From Cerrena zonata (lineage: Eukaryota; Basidiomycota; Agaricomycetes; Polyporales; Cerrenaceae), in assembly GCA_038087015.1 (NCBI GenBank), contig JASBNA010000005.1:868001-932000 (forward strand): a stretch of 64,000 bases of DNA. Reading direction: 5' to 3'. Below are positions 23,575 to 35,020 of the stretch, piece after piece. A program made the position numbers and the translations under genes. Numbering within the stretch: the stretch's first letter is position 1; each line of letters starts with the position of its first letter. Below the pieces are notes generated by a model, which searched no databases, had not been told where the DNA came from, and saw only the letters and a list, made by a program, of their open reading frames with translations.

Positions 23575-26311
23575 ATGTCGACACCATGGCCAGCATCTGT
23601 GGACAGCGGAGAGAACCCTTTTGCTAGCGGTACAAGCACTCCAGAAGAGAGAGAGACACAATTCACCTCCCCGCAGACCCCCCAGACATCTACCTTCGAA
23701 TCACCTCTCTTGCCCCAAGATGCTCGGGAACCTCAGTCACCCATTAGGGCCTCTTCGCGGTCGTATTCGGCCAACAACTTTGTGAGCTCACCGCTCAACC
23801 CCAAGTCTACCATAACCAGTGCTATTCGGTCGCGTCCCGTTTCAAGAGGAAGCACCTATTTCAACCGCATTGCTTCGGAAGAGTCACAGGCTCTTGCGTC
23901 CCAATTCTCAACCATGACCGCGGGGAACAGAGGCTCTATGGTTCTCTATCGTCTGGCTGGCGAGGACGACGCTCTCCTACCGCCCAAACCGCTGCATAAT
24001 CGTGATTCTGTTGCTTCGTCGTCTGGTGACTCTATTTTCTCGCTTTCGTCAGATTCGAAATATCCCTCGGGGGTGGTTACCGGACAGCGTGGATTCATAC
24101 CATATGCCTACGACCCAGACCTCGATATGAAAGAAGGCGCAGATGACGACGATGATTATCTACATAGACCTGATTATGGCGAGGACAAGCGTGCGCTTTG
24201 GTCATGGCGTGGAATCTCTAATATCGGTGTTCTCGTTCTCCTTATTGGTGCTCTCCTCACACTCTTCATCTGCTACCCCGTTCTCGTCTTTGTAACCACC
24301 AATGCGCGAAACCTAGCCATTGACGGAAATATCCGGATTAATGGCACTGGTCAGGCACCTGTCCTGTATGTCCAACAAAGCTGTCTACTTTTTGTTGGTA
24401 TCCCATATTGATTGACTGTGCCGTTACCAGCTTCCAGCTACCACAGGTTATCGATCCTGATACGCCTGAAGACGCAAAGACACGAACCGGATTTGATGGA
24501 GAGCCATATGAGCTAGTTTTCTCAGACGAATTCAATGTTGATGGACGGACATTTTACCCCGGCGATGATCCTTTCTGGGAGGCACAAGATATCTGGTACG
24601 GAGCTACAGCTGATCTGGAGTGGTACGACCCATCACAAGTCACTACAAAGGATGGCAGTCTTCGTATTATCATGGAATCGGTCACCGATATCTCACAGAA
24701 TCACCAACTGCAGTACAAGAGTGGTATGCTTCAGAGTTGGAACAAATTTTGTTTCACAAGTGGGTATATCGAGGTCTCTATCACACTCCCTGGCCCAAAC
24801 TCCGACACTCAAGGATATGTCAGTGGTTTCAAATCTCCCTCGACAGTTCTGTGCCTGACTTCTGTTCTAGTGGCCTGGTGCGTGGACGATGGGAAACCTT
24901 GGGCGTCCTGGGTATGGAGCAACTACTGACGGCACCTGGCCCTACTCGTATGTTCATTATCGCACCTTCTTTTCACATCATGTTCCAACCGCAGTCGTCT
25001 TCGTTATCCGTTTTTAGATATGATGATTGCGATCTTGGGACATTCCCCAACCAGACTTTGAAGGATGGATCGGGACCAGCGGCGGCGTTACATTCCGATA
25101 AGTCTAGGGAGAAGTACAACTTCGAACTCTCCTGGCTTCCTGGGCAAAGACTATCGTACGTATTACCTCTTCCCTTCGTTCATTTAGCCACAATTCGCTA
25201 CAGAACGAAGCTTATGATAAGCTTTGACTTACGGGGTCGTATAATTTCTTTGTAGGGCTTGCACCTGTTCGGGAGAGGATCATCCCGGTCCGACCGTGGG
25301 CAAAGGACGTGGAGCACCCGAAATTGATATTTTAGAAGTTGAGAAGAACAAGACGACAAACAGCAACGGTCAAGTTGTGTCCCAATCGGCACAATTTGCC
25401 CCGTTCACGCATGATTATCTCTACGCGAACGACACTCAGGACGCTTGGTGGATCTACAACTCTGAGATCACACATGCTAACGATTATAAGGGTTCTGCGG
25501 TGTAGGTTTCACTACGCTCTAACCAGTGGCAACTCTTGAGCTAATGGGAATATTGGGTAGTCAACAAGCTGTCTCAGCTCTCACTAACCTACCAGATGAC
25601 ATGTTCCAAGGGGTTACAAACAAGCAGTTCCACACGCTAGGTTTGTTCGACTCCCTTGAAGAGTTGTGTTGTTTTCATTAATCGCGCATCGTAAATTAGG
25701 CTTCGAGTATTGGGCAAATCCATCTAAACCAGAGGAAGGTTTTATTACCTGGCAGACAGATGGCCAACCATCAGTGCGGATGGGTGCCTCGGCTGTAGGT
25801 GCTGACCAAGGTACCGATGGATCAGGTGTCTCGAAACGGCTTATTCCTGAAGAACCTATGGTGAGTCTAATATTCTTTCTCTATTATAAACTATAGTGGT
25901 GTTGACGCATCGACACCCAGTCGATTATCCTGAACTTGGGTATGTCAAGCAATTGGCAGAAGATTGACCTCTCAACAATGGTCTTCCCGGCGGAGTACCT
26001 GGTCGACTATGTTCGAGTGTACCAGCGTAAAGGTCAGACCAACATTGGATGCAGCCCGAAAGATTATCCTACCGCACAGTATATTAATGACCATATGACT
26101 GCCTACACCAGTAAGCTATCATCGTTTACCTTCTCGTTTCTTCTTCCTTATTCGTTCTCTCTCAGACCCTAACCTCACATCGTGGTCGAAAGCCGACCCT
26201 GTGGGTGCAGGTTACTCTTGGCCCAAAAACTCAATGGTATGTTCTCACTCTTCTAGCTCACGGCTTTGGTCTGACCAAAATTCCTTTCAATCATAGTGGG
26301 ATGGCTGTTAG
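23575..26311 (+). CDS. KRE6/SKN1-family glycoside hydrolase 16, beta-glucan synthesis protein
   Basis: Type II membrane protein of the secretory pathway needed for cell-wall beta-1,6-glucan in yeast. Ten exons (23575-24365, 24431-24818, 24871-24947, 25018-25155, 25256-25501, 25561-25640, 25700-25860, 25921-26110, 26166-26236, 26297-26311) keep one frame for 718 residues. A Ser-rich cytosolic N-terminus (about 1-210) precedes one hydrophobic segment (about 213-241). The lumenal GH16 domain starts [10 protein letters not shown]. It carries [14 protein letters not shown] and the catalytic E-I-D-I-L-E near residue 487. The C-terminus is Cys-bearing (I-G-C near the last exons, final D-G-C). I chose the start at M-S-T-P-W because upstream residues are low-complexity basic. 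Confidence 0.94.
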
Positions 26312-27100
26312 TCTAGATCCATCTAAGATGCAATTGTACTCTCATATCATATCTGTGGTTCATTCACGTCGTCGTTTCCTCATCTCCTCTATCATGGACG
26401 CTTTTCTTATACTTAACGTCTCCATATCGCCCTCATTTCCCCTCTCCCTTCCCTCCTGTCCCCTCTTTCCTCCTCACACAGCTACACTTGGAGAGTCGTT
26501 ACTCCCTCATTTTATGCTCATACCTGGACTTCACAGACACAATGTTGTCTGGTTCTCTAATCCCTCGCTCATCATCCCTCACCTTCATAAACGTATTAGG
26601 TAGTACTATACGGACATTGTTTGTCGTCTTTTTTTCTTTGCTCCCCCCTCGTACCCTTAACACCCCTCTGCTGCCTCCGCAGCAGATACCAAGAGCTAGT
26701 CTTGGGCTAAATCTTCCGTATTACTGGACCCCTCCGCGCGCATTTGTATTTTAACCTATTTTACTCTAGAGCCTCCTTGCTTCCATTGGGTCTTTACACG
26801 GCCCAACCTTCATCTCCCTCCACGTTCGTTCAAATCTATTGGGTACAGCGTTGTTGGTAATATTGACAGTCTCCCTCTCATCTATCTTGTCCTTGCTGCT
26901 TTTTTTGTTGATATCGATACCAAGTTGTAGTGGCTATATTCACTCTCCCATTTCGTTCTCGATGTTGTGCATAGGTGAAGCAGAAAGTCGCGGTCAACGC
27001 TCATGTCTACCGGTGTATCAATGGTTACAATCGCTAGGAGATTAGGAGGGGTAGCTTTTCTCCAAGGTACTTCTTTATCTTGCTATACTAAGTAACATCC
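26312..27100. other. Intergenic, GH16 to F-box copy A
   Basis: Pyrimidine-rich 3' flank of the GH16 gene with no supported gene. Confidence 0.4.
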
Positions 27101-28485
27101 TCATTCTCGCTTCCAGTGACACGTATCCGTGGTTGCATGATCAGTCGCTCTAATGAAGATCTCAACCGACTCCAAACTCGGCAATATACTCGGAAGAATT
27201 CGTAATAGGCCTTCGACTGCTTCTCGAGTTGCGTTATAGACCGTGGCTTCGAATTTTGCAAGTCGAGGAAGAGGAGCTTTAACGGGATGGGCATCGATGG
27301 TTTCTCCGCTAGTAGGCGGGGGTAAAAAGATCTCGGAAAGAACTTTGTCTCCTTCGAATTTGTCCTCAATCATGATACGAAAGTCGACAAGATTAGGTGT
27401 TGTGGCCAAAAGATCGCAAAATGCTTCGCCTCTCAACCCCACTGTGAGATCGAGAGCTAGAGTATGTATTTGCAACGCGCAGTTCGATCGTGCCAGGAGG
27501 TCCTTCACAAGATCGGTCGAATACACGTGTATCAAGTACAATTCCTCCAGAGCAGGAAGCTCGAGGGTAGGTATAATGTATCCAAAGGCTCTGTCCTCCC
27601 AACACATGAGATTGAGATGGGTTAGGTATTCGAGCCGAATATGGGGTATGGGTGGAAGCGGGTGATATTCGTTAAACACAACGGCATCCTTGCATTGCAC
27701 GATATTTGGCATGAGTCGCAATATTTTGAAGAAATTGGTAGTGTCATGAAGTCCACTACATTGGAGATAACGAATTTGGGACCAAGGAATATAATATCAA
27801 AATCTTTCAGCCATGGTGACCCGTTCATATCCAAACCGATCCAGTTAAGAAGTGGGGCTTGGGCAAATACATGGGCTATGGGCTGCCAGTTAACACCCGG
27901 TGTCTGTTCGTACAACGAAAGGGTGCGCAAAACCGGAAAACCCATCGAATTAGAAAGGAAATTGAGGAGTATAGATTCCGCTCCTAGATGTCGAGGAAGT
28001 GCGAAGGCTAATACGCGAGCCCGAGATAGGTGTGGTGAGAGGAGACCAAGCACGTCGTTCAATATCAATGTGTACATGCGATATCTCTCATCATCATCAA
28101 TTCGAGAGTATGCGCAATCGATAGCCACAACGAGGGGGATGTTTTTACTGCGCTCGATGAGTAGAGATAAAAGTGACTTGATCCCTTCTCCACTGTCTCC
28201 CCACTGCGACTCATGTATGACAATCGATGACCATAAATCGGGCAATGAGAGGGTGGTGTCTCTCCAATGCCGACAAACGTATGAAAGTGTCCAGGCGATG
28301 ATTACTTTTCCGAAATTAGAAACTGGACTGAACTCCGAGTGCGAGAGGTGCCAATACTTGTCAAATTGAGTGTGCGAAGTGTGACAGGCGGAAAAGATCT
28401 CTGCCAAAACATCGAATGGGGCTCTGGACCATGATGATGATATGGATCGTTCTTGAGTATGATGATCCTCTGTATTCTCGGACAT
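27101..28485 (-). pseudogene. F-box/LRR-type protein, copy A, frameshifted
   Basis: Single-exon F-box protein of the kind expanded in mushroom genomes. Such proteins usually act as substrate adaptors of SCF ubiquitin ligases. The F-box-like start A-P-F-D-V-L-A-E-I-F-S-A-C-H is followed by W-T-L-S-Y-V-C-R-H-W-R-D and L-P-D-L-W-S-S-I. The second half has leucine-rich blocks such as L-E-L-P-A-L-E-E-L-Y-L. The two halves lie in different frames. At 27788-27797 the five bases AATAT occur twice, and removing one copy restores the expected D-I-P-W-S-Q-I-R-Y-L. A recent five-base tandem duplication therefore probably inactivated it, unless a truncated N-terminal product is used. Confidence 0.75.
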
Positions 28486-29195
28486 TATAGCTGTACGTCT
28501 AGGATGAAGCAATGTCTTTAAATGTAAGCGGGTAAACTGACTAGGTGTATCAACAAGCACACACCACTTGAGTCGAGTTTCGAGTTTCGGTGAAAGTTGT
28601 CAGAATGTCAATCGATACTAGTGATACAGCGTCCGCCGTCGGTACTCGAAGTTCCTAAAAGGGATGTCGCGGTTATAAGGGAACGAGTCCGACTGTCTTC
28701 TCGAACTGGAGGCTGAGAACTGAGTTTGACGTCACAATTAAACTCTTGACCTCAATATTGATATTGTAGACCAGTGTGACGTGTTTTGCTCGACTGAGAT
28801 ACATAGTTTACATAGTCTAGATTTTGAAATTGTGAAGCATCTTTTTCCTAGCTCCTTCAAGACGACCCCTTTGAGAGGCACCGTTATGCATTCGATGCAT
28901 CGTACCACGGCAGTGATAGAGGCAACACAGAGGGTTGAGGTCGGACCTATAATGAATTGTGAAGACTGCAAACGGTCTACTCTTAGTGAAATGTTTTCGG
29001 CTCAAGCGACGGTAGTGAGCTAGAACTTCGGTAAAGATACAAGCCAGTCCTTCACATTACTTCCATAGCTAAAAGAGGAACGAATAGAACGGTGTTATCA
29101 TCAAGATACACATAGAGTAAAGAAGCTCACAATTACATGACTCGAGTCAATACGTTATCATCATTTAATTGATACAGAATTGTGGAACGACTCAT
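28486..29195. other. Spacer between F-box copies A and B, with a possible secreted-gene relic
   Basis: Near 28880-28930 the minus strand encodes M-H-R-M-H-N-G-A. It resembles I-H-R-M-H-S-G-I of the secreted protein at 31114-31804 and shows similar DNA. No intact ORF surrounds it. Confidence 0.3.
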
Positions 29196-30571
29196 TTAAA
29201 CCCGCGTCCAACAATACTTCTCCTTGCGGTCAGCACCCTCCCCCTCAATTACGGCCGACTCCAGACTTGGCAATATAGTCGGAATAACGCAAAAGAACGC
29301 TGCAATACCTTCCCTTGTTGTGTTATAAAGGGTGACCTCCAGCTGTTCTAGTCGAGGAAGAGAGATTGTCAAAGGTCCAGGATGAGCAACGAATTCTGGG
29401 TCATCTAAGTCAGATGAAGATAGAAAAACATGGGAGAGGACTGTATCCCCTTCGAATTCTTCGGTAGCCATAAAGCATAGTAAGTCTACGGGATTACGCG
29501 TCATGACCAGAATTTCACGAATTGCATCCCCTCCAAAGCTCCCCCGCCCGATAAGACACAATGTGTGGAGTTGTAGTGCACAATTTGATCGCGCTAAGAG
29601 CTCCTTCACGGGACCCGCTGAATACACATCCCTCAAAGACAACTTCCTCAATGCCGGAAGCTCGAGACTGGGTAGACAAATGTGAAAGCTGTCTTGTCCC
29701 AACATTGAAGATCCAAACTAGTCAGGTACTCGAGTCGAATACTAGGTGCAGGTGGACAGCCCTCTATTTCACTAGCTGTATCAGTGGTGAGCTGTAGGAT
29801 ATTTGGCACCCGAGACAAGAGCTCGAAAAGCTCAGCAGTGGGGGCGATACCAATAGTTTTGAGATAGCAAAGCTGGGACCACGGCACCTCGAAGTGTTTC
29901 GACCATGGTTCTCCGTTCGCATCTATCACCATTCGGTCGAGGAGTGGAGCTTGAGCAAATACTCGGCTTATAGGCTGCTAGTAAGCACTCTCCCTATGCC
30001 AGCTTGCACACATGACGGATGGTGAAAGAGAGCGGAGGAGCGGGAAGCTTGGTGAATTGCCAAGGAACGTGAATAGTGCGGATTCCGTTTCCATATCTTG
30101 AGCAAGTGCGAAGGTCAAGCTACGAGCACGAGAGAGGTGAAGGGAGAGAAGACCAAGTACGTCGTTCAATCTCTGTACGGGATATTCGTAATCGCTATAG
30201 ATGCAACAGCAATTAATGTGCATAATGAGGGGAAAGTCTCTGCCACGCTCGAAGAAAAGGACTAAGAGTGACTTTATCTCTTTTGAGCTGCTCATCTGCT
30301 GGTCACATATAATGATCGAATTCCACAAACCCGGTAGCGAGAGGGCGGTGTTCCTCCAATGTTGACAGACGTATGACAGTGTCCAGGCAATACTTGTTCT
30401 CGTAAGGCGACGAGGGACAGCATTCCAGTTTGGAATGCTCCCATGTTCGTCGAGGTGGTTGTACGAAGTGTGGAAGGCAAGGAAAACCGCCGCTAAGACA
30501 TCAAACGGAGCTGTGGAGAATGGTGACAAGGACGATTTTGGTTTAGACCTATTTTTATCCTTTGGCATCAT
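29196..30571 (-). pseudogene. F-box/LRR-type protein, copy B, interrupted
   Basis: Paralogue of copy A in tandem on the same strand. It shares A-P-F-D-V-L-A-A-V-F, W-T-L-S-Y-V-C-Q-H-W-R-N, L-L-A-R-S-N-C-A-L-Q and the C-terminal I-P-T-I-L-P-S-L-E-S. The frame stops at a TAG (29978-29980) just before Q-P-I-S-R-V-F-A-Q-A-P-L-L, where copy A has W-Q-P-I. It breaks again near 29680, where one base fewer than in copy A shifts P-S-L-E-L-P-A-L out of frame. The first stop might instead lie inside a small intron (see findings). The chosen start is M-M-P-K-D-K-N at 30571. Confidence 0.7.
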
Positions 30572-31113
30572 ATACGACTGAATCAAATAATAATAATTCA
30601 ATACGAGAAGATCATGCACTGGCATGTTGGATGTCAGACATACTGTACCTAGTTGTTGCAAGAGGGGTATCACTATTATTATCTTCTCCCAGGCTGATAT
30701 ATGTATGAGGAAAAGCGTGTCATGATCATGAGTCAGATATAGCCGGCGAAATGAGGAATTGATGACCACCAGATGAACAAGACATTGGAGGCTATCTCGG
30801 TAATAAGTGTCAACTGAAGCATTCTTACTTACAACACAGGACAAAGCAGCTACCAGTCTTCTCCGTGGTATCAAGTACCACTGATGTTCGACTCCCGACG
30901 AGTCCCGTTAACCGATTAGTGAGATGGAAGACAAAAGTAATTGCGGGTTACAGATCAATTGAGCGAGACATGGAAAAGAATACCCCATGTATACTAAGGC
31001 TCGAACGTCTGTGATCTTACAGCGATCTTCCTTTCGAGGACCTCTACTAATGGTTACAAACCTCATGCTCTCAAACACCGTCTTTGAACATCACCAAGGG
31101 GAAAATATGTGTG
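30572..31113. other. Intergenic, F-box copy B to secreted protein
   Basis: No gene seen. Confidence 0.4.
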
Positions 31114-31804
31114 TTATTCAAATCCAAGACAGCTTGGCCGATCGGCCGATCCAATGTACAATCGACGTATTTCCTCAGGTGTATAGTCCAAGATTGTGCG
31201 CCGTCTCCTCCCTGGATTTTCCTTAGCAGGAAGTAGAGTATATGTAACAGGAGGACGCGATACCATACTGATTGTTGTAGAGATACCGCTATGCATCCGA
31301 TGTATTGCATCTGGTGTCATATTCCAAATGGTTGTCAGCGTGCGAGGTGAGTTGGGATTGTTGTTCAGTGGCACAGTCACCACGCCGGAGGCAGAAATGG
31401 TTCGATGTAGAAATGGAGTCTCAGGCTGTCGGAGATTTTTTGGGTCTGCATCACTTGAATATGAGGTATAGGGACGATTTGTGTCTTCGGTGGAGATATT
31501 GGTAGAAGACTTTTGGGCAGTAGTGTCGTTGGAACTGATAATATTCCTGGTCATGTGTATGACATTCGACACGTCGACTGGGTCGAGTGAAAGATCCACA
31601 TCCCCAGTCGAGGGATCACCATCGTCATCAGGGGCACTGACAAGCCGAGCATTGAGCTTTTATGAGAGGTAGGAAGTCGAGATATAACTCAGGGACGTAC
31701 GGATGGTGTGAAAATAACATAGAAGTGGGGATGGGTATACTGAAGCTCGGAAGAGCCAATATAATGCAAAACATCACAGAAAGATTTGCGTTTGAGGGGT
31801 ACAT
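31114..31804 (-). CDS. Small secreted protein with repeated x-W-N-M-T-P-like motifs
   Basis: Two exons (31804-31701, 31636-31114) in matching phase give 208 residues. A hydrophobic signal segment lies near residues 8-24 (V-M-F-C-I-I-L-A-L-P-S-F-S). The middle is Asp/Ser/Thr-rich and disordered. The last third has two related motifs. One is I-W-N-M-T-P-D-A-I-H-R-M. The other is I-L-D-Y-T-P-E-E-I-R-R-L, which directly follows a run of four Arg, a possible Kex2 site. The protein at 39827-40273 has the same motif type. No Cys-rich or enzyme domain is seen. The start was chosen because it alone gives a signal peptide. The function is unknown; a processed peptide precursor or small effector is possible. 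Confidence 0.65.
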
Positions 31805-32671
31805 GTACGCTATATGATCTTCATTCCTAAACTTTCAGTATCTCATCAGAACGAAAGGATACGATATCGACACTCTCGTGACTAACCTCAAGATCGAGAG
31901 AGTTTGATTAGCGGTGTCTATGCAAGTATAGCGGGAGACGTTATAGCACGGACAGTATCAGTCAAGCCCCAGGCCCAAAAGTTTGATAAATTCAGTCGTA
32001 GAATGGGTAACAAGCACGGTAGTCCAAGCAACAGAGCTGACGTGACGTGAGTTAAAAGCCAGGCTTTAAAGCACACTTGATTAAAATATGACACCACACG
32101 CCATCACGATACTACACGTAGGGCAGTGTCAGGAAGCTGGACATAATCCGTAGCAGAGTATCGCAGTTGGCGTAGATAGAGCTATCACAGTAGACAAACA
32201 TCAGCGTATTAGACAAGTCTGATATAATATGAAATCACGCGCGTCGTTTCCCCTGTGAGCCGCAAGGGTTTTTAGTCGAGTGCCTTATAGTGATAACAGG
32301 CACAGGCTGGATATGTTATGCGTAAGTTTTAGGTACATGGTGATGAGACAACGTACTCACCTGTTCTTGCCCCTACACAACCAAGAAAATTTCACCAGTT
32401 CCGCATACCATGGCCATCGCTAAGTCACCAGTGTGTATGGAAACAATACAGTATCGCTAACATGACTGAGAATCTAATTGAACATACAAAAGACGTAGTA
32501 GTAGTACAACACGGTAACAATGTCGGCGACTTCAAATTGAACCGCCATCCAAGCGAAAACAATACAAATTCCAAATAAGGCATCTGAGGTGATCCAGTTT
32601 CCCTCCACCCAAATGACTTCCAGACTAAACCTATCCGACCAGAGGCTCTCTTCGAAAGAAGAGGAACGCAC
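31805..32671. other. Intergenic upstream of the secreted protein, downstream of the repeat precursor
   Basis: No gene supported. Minus-strand ORFs at 32425-32700 overlap the 3' end of the repeat precursor and look like noise. Confidence 0.4.
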
Positions 32672-33144
32672 TTAGACACCGCTCCACCTCTTGGCGGCAT
32701 CGTCCTCGACCAAGTTCCACTTCTTGACGACGTCCTTCTCCTCCAAGTTCCACCTCTTCTCGTTCTCGTTCAAGTTCCACCTTTCGACCACATCCTTCTC
32801 GGCCAGGTTCCACCTTTTGGCGGCCTCGGCTTCGTTCAAGTTCCAACGTTTGTCGTTGGCACTCCACCTCTCCAAATTCCAACGCTTGTCGTTGGCATTC
32901 CACCTCTCCAAGTTCCACCTCTTGGCGACGTCTTTCTCAGCGAGGTTCCACCTCTCAACGACATCGTTCTTCTCGAGGTTCCACCTAGCTCTACAAATAT
33001 TGACGGGGTTAGTATTTTTCAGATACGAGAAGCGGGAGTAACGTACGCATTTGCCTCTCCGGGGACAGGAACGGGGGAGCCTACGGCAGGTAAGACTAGA
33101 GTAAAGGCGACGGCAATAGCAGCGACGAAGGTAGGAAAATGCAT
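32672..33144 (-). CDS. Secreted Kex2-processed repeat peptide precursor (KEP-like), Trp-Asn-Leu family
   Basis: Two exons (33144-33047, 32990-32672) join in phase across a 56-nt GT-AG intron with a perfect TACTAAC branch site, giving 138 residues. Residues 1-22 are a signal peptide (V-A-A-I-A-V-A-F-T-L-V-L-P-A-V-G), followed by a short Pro-rich pro-segment. From residue 35 the protein is only repeats. Twelve units each begin with Trp (residues 36, 47, 58, 63, 70, 75, 82, 93, 104, 113, 124, 135), mostly W-N-L plus an acidic tail such as A-E-K-D-V-V. Every Trp follows a basic residue: six Lys-Arg, one Lys-Lys, four Glu-Arg, one Ala-Arg. Kex2 would release short W-N-L peptides. No Cys and no CAAX end occur, so it is not a classical basidiomycete pheromone. 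The plus-strand ORF over it is a shadow. Confidence 0.82.
32834..32905 (-). repeat. Two tandem 36-nt coding repeats inside the peptide precursor
   Basis: Residues 58-69 and 70-81 (W-N-L-E-R-W-[N/S]-A-N-D-K-R) are near-identical at DNA level, differing at a few positions. This shows recent unit duplication. Positions are approximate to a few bases. Confidence 0.7.
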
Positions 33145-33296
33145 TGTTGAGTTTGGGCTAAGATACAATAAAATACTATGATTAGTATCATATAACGGAG
33201 GTGATGCGAGGAGGCTTACTTTGAGTATATACAAGTGAGTTAGGGTTACGAGAGGTAGACTGAGATAAGTCGTGTAGACTTCATTCAAAGCGGCGT

Positions 33297-33306
33297 CCTA
33301 TTTATG
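33297..33306 (-). promoter_or_regulatory. Candidate TATA box of the repeat precursor
   Basis: Minus strand reads CATAAATAGG about 155 nt upstream of the ATG at 33144, the only TATA-like element in the 300 nt upstream. Confidence 0.4.
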
Positions 33307-33309
33307 CTC

Positions 33310-35020
33310 TTTCAAGCAGAGCAACACCAGATAGTCATATGTTCATCTCCACCGATCTTCCGCACTAACCCTCATCCAGAATAAAAGATAGAAATCCGCC
33401 ATTACGTCTAATGCCATGAAGAGATGCTCTAGTGCCAAGAAGAAAGGTGGCGAGGCTGAGAATGCAATGAGTAGCATCAAGGGACCGACTGGAATTGTTC
33501 TGATGCATACCTTGAAGCGAGATAATGGAATGTTATAGACGGGATCTAGCGGGAGATAAAACAGGATAAAACCCTGAGGTTTCTTGGAGATAAGGGCGTT
33601 GAGGGTCGGTAGGCGTAACATATGACCGGGACCTGTGATGATGCCATACCACGACTTACCTGGGACCCTGGATTATTAGTAGTAGCGTTACCACATATCT
33701 ATATTCATATTGCGTGAGTGAGTCATCGTAGAAGTTTGGTTCCCGAACATAAGCTGGAAATACATACAAAGAATCCTCTGGATTGGAAAATATCACTCCC
33801 AAGCCGGTACGTACATGACATGAAGCTGTGGAACGGAAATCCGCATGAGATCGAGAAGTGGGTATGGTGAAGCGCCGGATAAATGATGTCATGATCGATA
33901 TTGAAAACCAAACCTACCTCGTGTATATCTATACACACAATTCGTCGGTCGGCGATATCGAAGAAGGAGTACAGTATGACATATGACATATGTCAAGGAT
34001 GGCAGATGGGTATTCGAAACAGTGTATGGGCGAGTACACCAATACTTATCCTTCAAAAAGCTCAACATCAAACACTCGTTCATTCAAAAAATCATGACAG
34101 TAGACGTACCATTCGATCCGGATAGGATCATTTGACGGTTACCAAGAAGTGGATTTGCATTCGTAAGGGATCCGCAACTCTATAGTATCTGATCATCGGG
34201 ACAACCACCGGGATTGTGGTAGCCACTTCGAACACGAGGCTTGATATGCAGATACGCATACAGCCAACCTAGAAACGAACTGTCCATCAGCCAAATCCCC
34301 AACTTCAAACAATAGAAGTACAAACACATACCTATATGTCCATCGAATCTCCAGGGTGTTTTTGTTTTCAGACATCACGAAACACAAGGTTTACAACACA
34401 ACAATTTTTTTTGATGTTCCAAAAGTATCAGTACGAGAAGTGAGTATGTGAGTGCAATCTATTAAGGCTAATGTAACAAACAACCGGATTGGGGAGAGAT
34501 GTCAAAAATAGGAGGGAAAGCAGTAGTGTATGAGAGAGATTGAGAGTGGAAGCCGACACCAGAAGAGAAAAAATATGGACGTCCGTAGTAGGCGCTTGTT
34601 TCGAGTGATAGAGAGCATTGTCAGTCAACGGGAAAGAGGTAGGTAGTGAAGTGGGGAGGATGCGGGAGTTAAGGAAATGGGGAAGGAGAAGAGAAAATAT
34701 CATATAGTCAGCGAAGACGGAAGAGTAGAACCATAACAGAAGAAAGACCAAGAAAAGCGAGCGAACCCAAAGAATTGAATGTGTGGTTACATGGGTGCAA
34801 TTGGTTTGGGACGGAAACGGAGCCAAAGAGAAATAATAAGAGACCTATATATCGAAAATGAAGAGACAGAAGAAGGCCAGCATACATAATATTGATTCAT
34901 TACCGTGAGTCATAAATTTGAGTGTTTGTTATTCCTGAGTTCCTTGAAATTTCACCATTCGTGTTTGCATAGTCTTCTTTCACCGCATATACCACCCAAA
35001 TTCGAGAGTTCCAGTCATTA
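33310..35020. other. Interval with possible unrecognised minus-strand exons
   Basis: Several minus-strand ORFs (33343-33621, 33656-33892, 34193-34387) are flanked by plausible splice sites. One hydrophobic stretch near 33400-33500 looks like a membrane segment. I could not join them into one reading frame or recognise a family, so no CDS is called. Confidence 0.3.

Noticed and set aside
27641..28369. 242-codon plus ORF
   Set aside because: Antisense of F-box copy A; Arg/Ser-rich with no recognisable feature.
32691..33041. 116-codon plus-strand ORF with repeated F-H-L and S-F units
   Set aside because: It is the antisense of the W-N-L repeat precursor. Repeats on one strand force an open frame on the other; it has no signal peptide or intron logic.
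32672..33144. Classical basidiomycete mating pheromone precursor
   Set aside because: The precursor ends W-S-G-V with no C-terminal CAAX box, and it has a signal peptide, which prenylated pheromones lack.
32672..33144. Alpha-factor-type ascomycete pheromone
   Set aside because: Trp-first units and K-R sites fit loosely, but the acidic tails stand after the W-N-L core rather than before it, and no K-P-G-Q-P-like core occurs.
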